Source of the DNA: Leptolyngbyaceae cyanobacterium SM1_3_5 | Lineage (GTDB): Bacteria; Cyanobacteriota; Cyanobacteriia; Elainellales; Elainellaceae | Length of the DNA stretch: 7,418 nucleotides | Direction: 5' to 3' | NCBI GenBank assembly: GCA_012031475.1 | Contig: JAAUTJ010000223.1 | Location: 1 to 7,418, forward strand | Shown here: piece by piece, positions 6,311 to 7,418 of the stretch | How positions within the stretch are numbered: position 1 is the first letter of the stretch | Layout of the letters: each line of letters opens with the position of its first letter | Translations under genes and position numbers: made by a program | The notes under the pieces: generated by a model | Databases searched by the model: none | What the model saw: only the letters and a program-made list of their open reading frames with translations | What the model was told of the DNA's origin: nothing

Positions 6311-7418
6311 TTAGTGAGTGGTGACGGCGCGTTTGTAGGCTTCGTCGAGGACTTCGGAAAGGGTCGGGTGGGTGTGAACCAGGAAGGCCAGTTCGTGAAC
6401 GGTGCGCCGCTGGGCGATCGCGTTGGCCGCTTCTTGAATCAAATCCGAGGCATGAAGCCCAAAGATGTGAGCGCCTAGCACCTCCCCGGTATCTTGACGG
6501 TAAATCACTTTGGCGATCCCGTCTGTTTCGCCTTCTGCGATCGCCTTCGAGTTCCCTTTGAAATACGTCCGCACCGCGCCAACCTGAAAGCCTTCTTCCT
6601 TCGCGAGTTCCTGCGCGGCAGGCTCGCTCAAGCCGACAAAGCTAACTTCCGGATGCGTAAAAGCCGCTGCTGGAATGCTGCGATAGTCCACCTGACGAGT
6701 CCGCCCGCAGATATTTTCGACTGCTGTGATCCCCTGAGCAGAAGCAGCATGAGCCAGCATCAGCTTTCCGGTCGCGTCTCCGATCGCCCACAGATGCGGC
6801 ACAGGTTCCCCGTCGATCAAAACGGCCATTTCGTCGTTGACGCTGATGAAGCCGCGTCGATCGGGTTCCAGTCCAACCGATTCCAAGCCGAGATTCTTGG
6901 TGGCCGGAATTCGGCCTGTCGCCACCAAGCAAGCGTCTACTTCCAAAATTTCGACGGTTTCCTTGGTTTTTGCGTCCGCCAGTTCGATCACGACGGGCGA
7001 TCCGGGCGTCACCTTCTTCGCCAGCATTCCGACTTTCGTTTCGATATCGCGTGGCGCAATCAAAACGCGCTGGGCAAGCTTGGCAATGTCAGGATCGAAT
7101 CCGGGCATCAGTTGCGGCAGCGCTTCGATCATCGTCACCTCGCTGCCCAAGGCCGTGTAGATGTCCGAGAATTCCAGGCCAATGTAGCCGCTGCCAATGA
7201 TCGCAATCCAGGGCGGCAACCAGTCGAGCTTCAGGCCATCGTCGCTGGTGAACACGGTTTTGCCGTCGATTTCAATTCCCGGTGGCACGAAGGGAACGGA
7301 ACCCGGAGACAGAATGATGTCCTGTGCGGTCAAAACTTTTTCGCCGCTTTCGGTTTGGACAGAAACTTTATTCGGGGCGGCCAGTTTGCCAGCCTGTGAT
7401 CACGTCCACGCCGACACG
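6311..7418 (-). CDS. lpdA: Dihydrolipoamide dehydrogenase (E3), partial
   Basis: FAD-dependent E3 component that reoxidises lipoamide on 2-oxoacid dehydrogenase complexes and on glycine cleavage H protein, passing electrons to NAD+. The window holds the C-terminal three quarters; the FAD-binding N terminus and the redox-active disulfide lie beyond the right edge. Visible are the end of the first FAD domain (LSPGSVPFVPPG), the NAD-binding GSGYIGLEFSD (about 7163-7195), ATGRIPATKNLGLE, the second FAD motif LWAIGDATGK, and the dimerisation domain (FTHPEVSFVGLSE, AHIFGLHASDLIQEAA). The catalytic HPTLSE near the end supplies the His and Glu that act across the dimer. The frame breaks near 7388. 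Upstream the residues VDVITGW are in another frame, best joined to KLAAPNKV by restoring two bases in a G run (giving GWGKL). It is co-directional with trpC, 4 bases apart. Confidence 0.95.

Larger units (their letters stand above)
249..6544. repeat. Dispersed HIP1 octamers (17 perfect copies)
   Basis: The palindrome GCGATCGC, the highly iterated palindrome HIP1 of cyanobacteria, starts at 249, 286, 537, 884, 1202, 2815, 3262, 3488, 4076, 4173, 4519, 4671, 5595, 5994, 6161, 6414 and 6537. That is about one per 440 bases, against roughly one per 65 kb expected by chance at even base composition. Most copies lie inside genes. Many further sites match 7 of 8 bases. An eighteenth copy would exist at 2526-2534 if A2532 were absent. 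Confidence 0.95.

Noticed and set aside
6494..7399. 301-residue + strand open frame
   Set aside because: Antisense to the unmistakable lpdA sequence, with a His/Arg/Gln-rich composition typical of a shadow frame.

Overview
The window looks like a stretch of cyanobacterial chromosome. The octamer GCGATCGC (HIP1) occurs 17 times in 7.4 kb. Two intergenic spacers carry heptamer-period STRR-type repeats. The recognisable proteins have cyanobacterial forms: a YvcK protein with a two-helix membrane extension at its N terminus, a TrpC with the MQIRRR N terminus, and a small DUF5340-like protein. Genus cannot be fixed; HIP1 plus STRR suggests a filamentous or Leptolyngbya-like lineage (inference).

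Layout. Positions 1-479 hold no gene I can support, only unassigned open frames on both strands running off the left edge. On the + strand follow a GNAT-family N-acetyltransferase (about 480-1184, start uncertain), a 387-base spacer with a nested inverted repeat, and a hypothetical protein (1572-2186). Everything to the right is on the - strand. In transcription order it is lpdA (dihydrolipoamide dehydrogenase, N terminus beyond the right edge), trpC (indole-3-glycerol phosphate synthase), a 78-residue DUF5340-like protein, a 403-residue coiled-coil protein with a GTG start and strong Shine-Dalgarno, and yvcK (UDP-GlcNAc-binding, gluconeogenesis-factor family). The yvcK stop and the stop of the + strand hypothetical gene overlap within one CTAG.

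How they work together. lpdA and trpC are separated by 4 bases and the DUF5340-like gene follows 41 bases later, so these three probably form one transcript linking the E3 subunit of 2-oxoacid dehydrogenase complexes to tryptophan synthesis. The coiled-coil gene and yvcK each follow a spacer of about 200 bases containing STRR-type repeats and may be transcribed separately.

The main anomaly is sequence integrity. Three conserved housekeeping genes carry four reading-frame breaks: yvcK one, trpC two, lpdA one. In each case the protein continues with family-typical sequence immediately in another frame. In yvcK the extra base splits what would otherwise be a perfect HIP1 site. Residual base-level assembly errors are the most economical explanation, with recent pseudogenisation less likely. 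I see no mobile element, CRISPR array, tRNA or rRNA, and no convincing new multi-gene system. The least understood parts are the coiled-coil protein and the + strand hypothetical.
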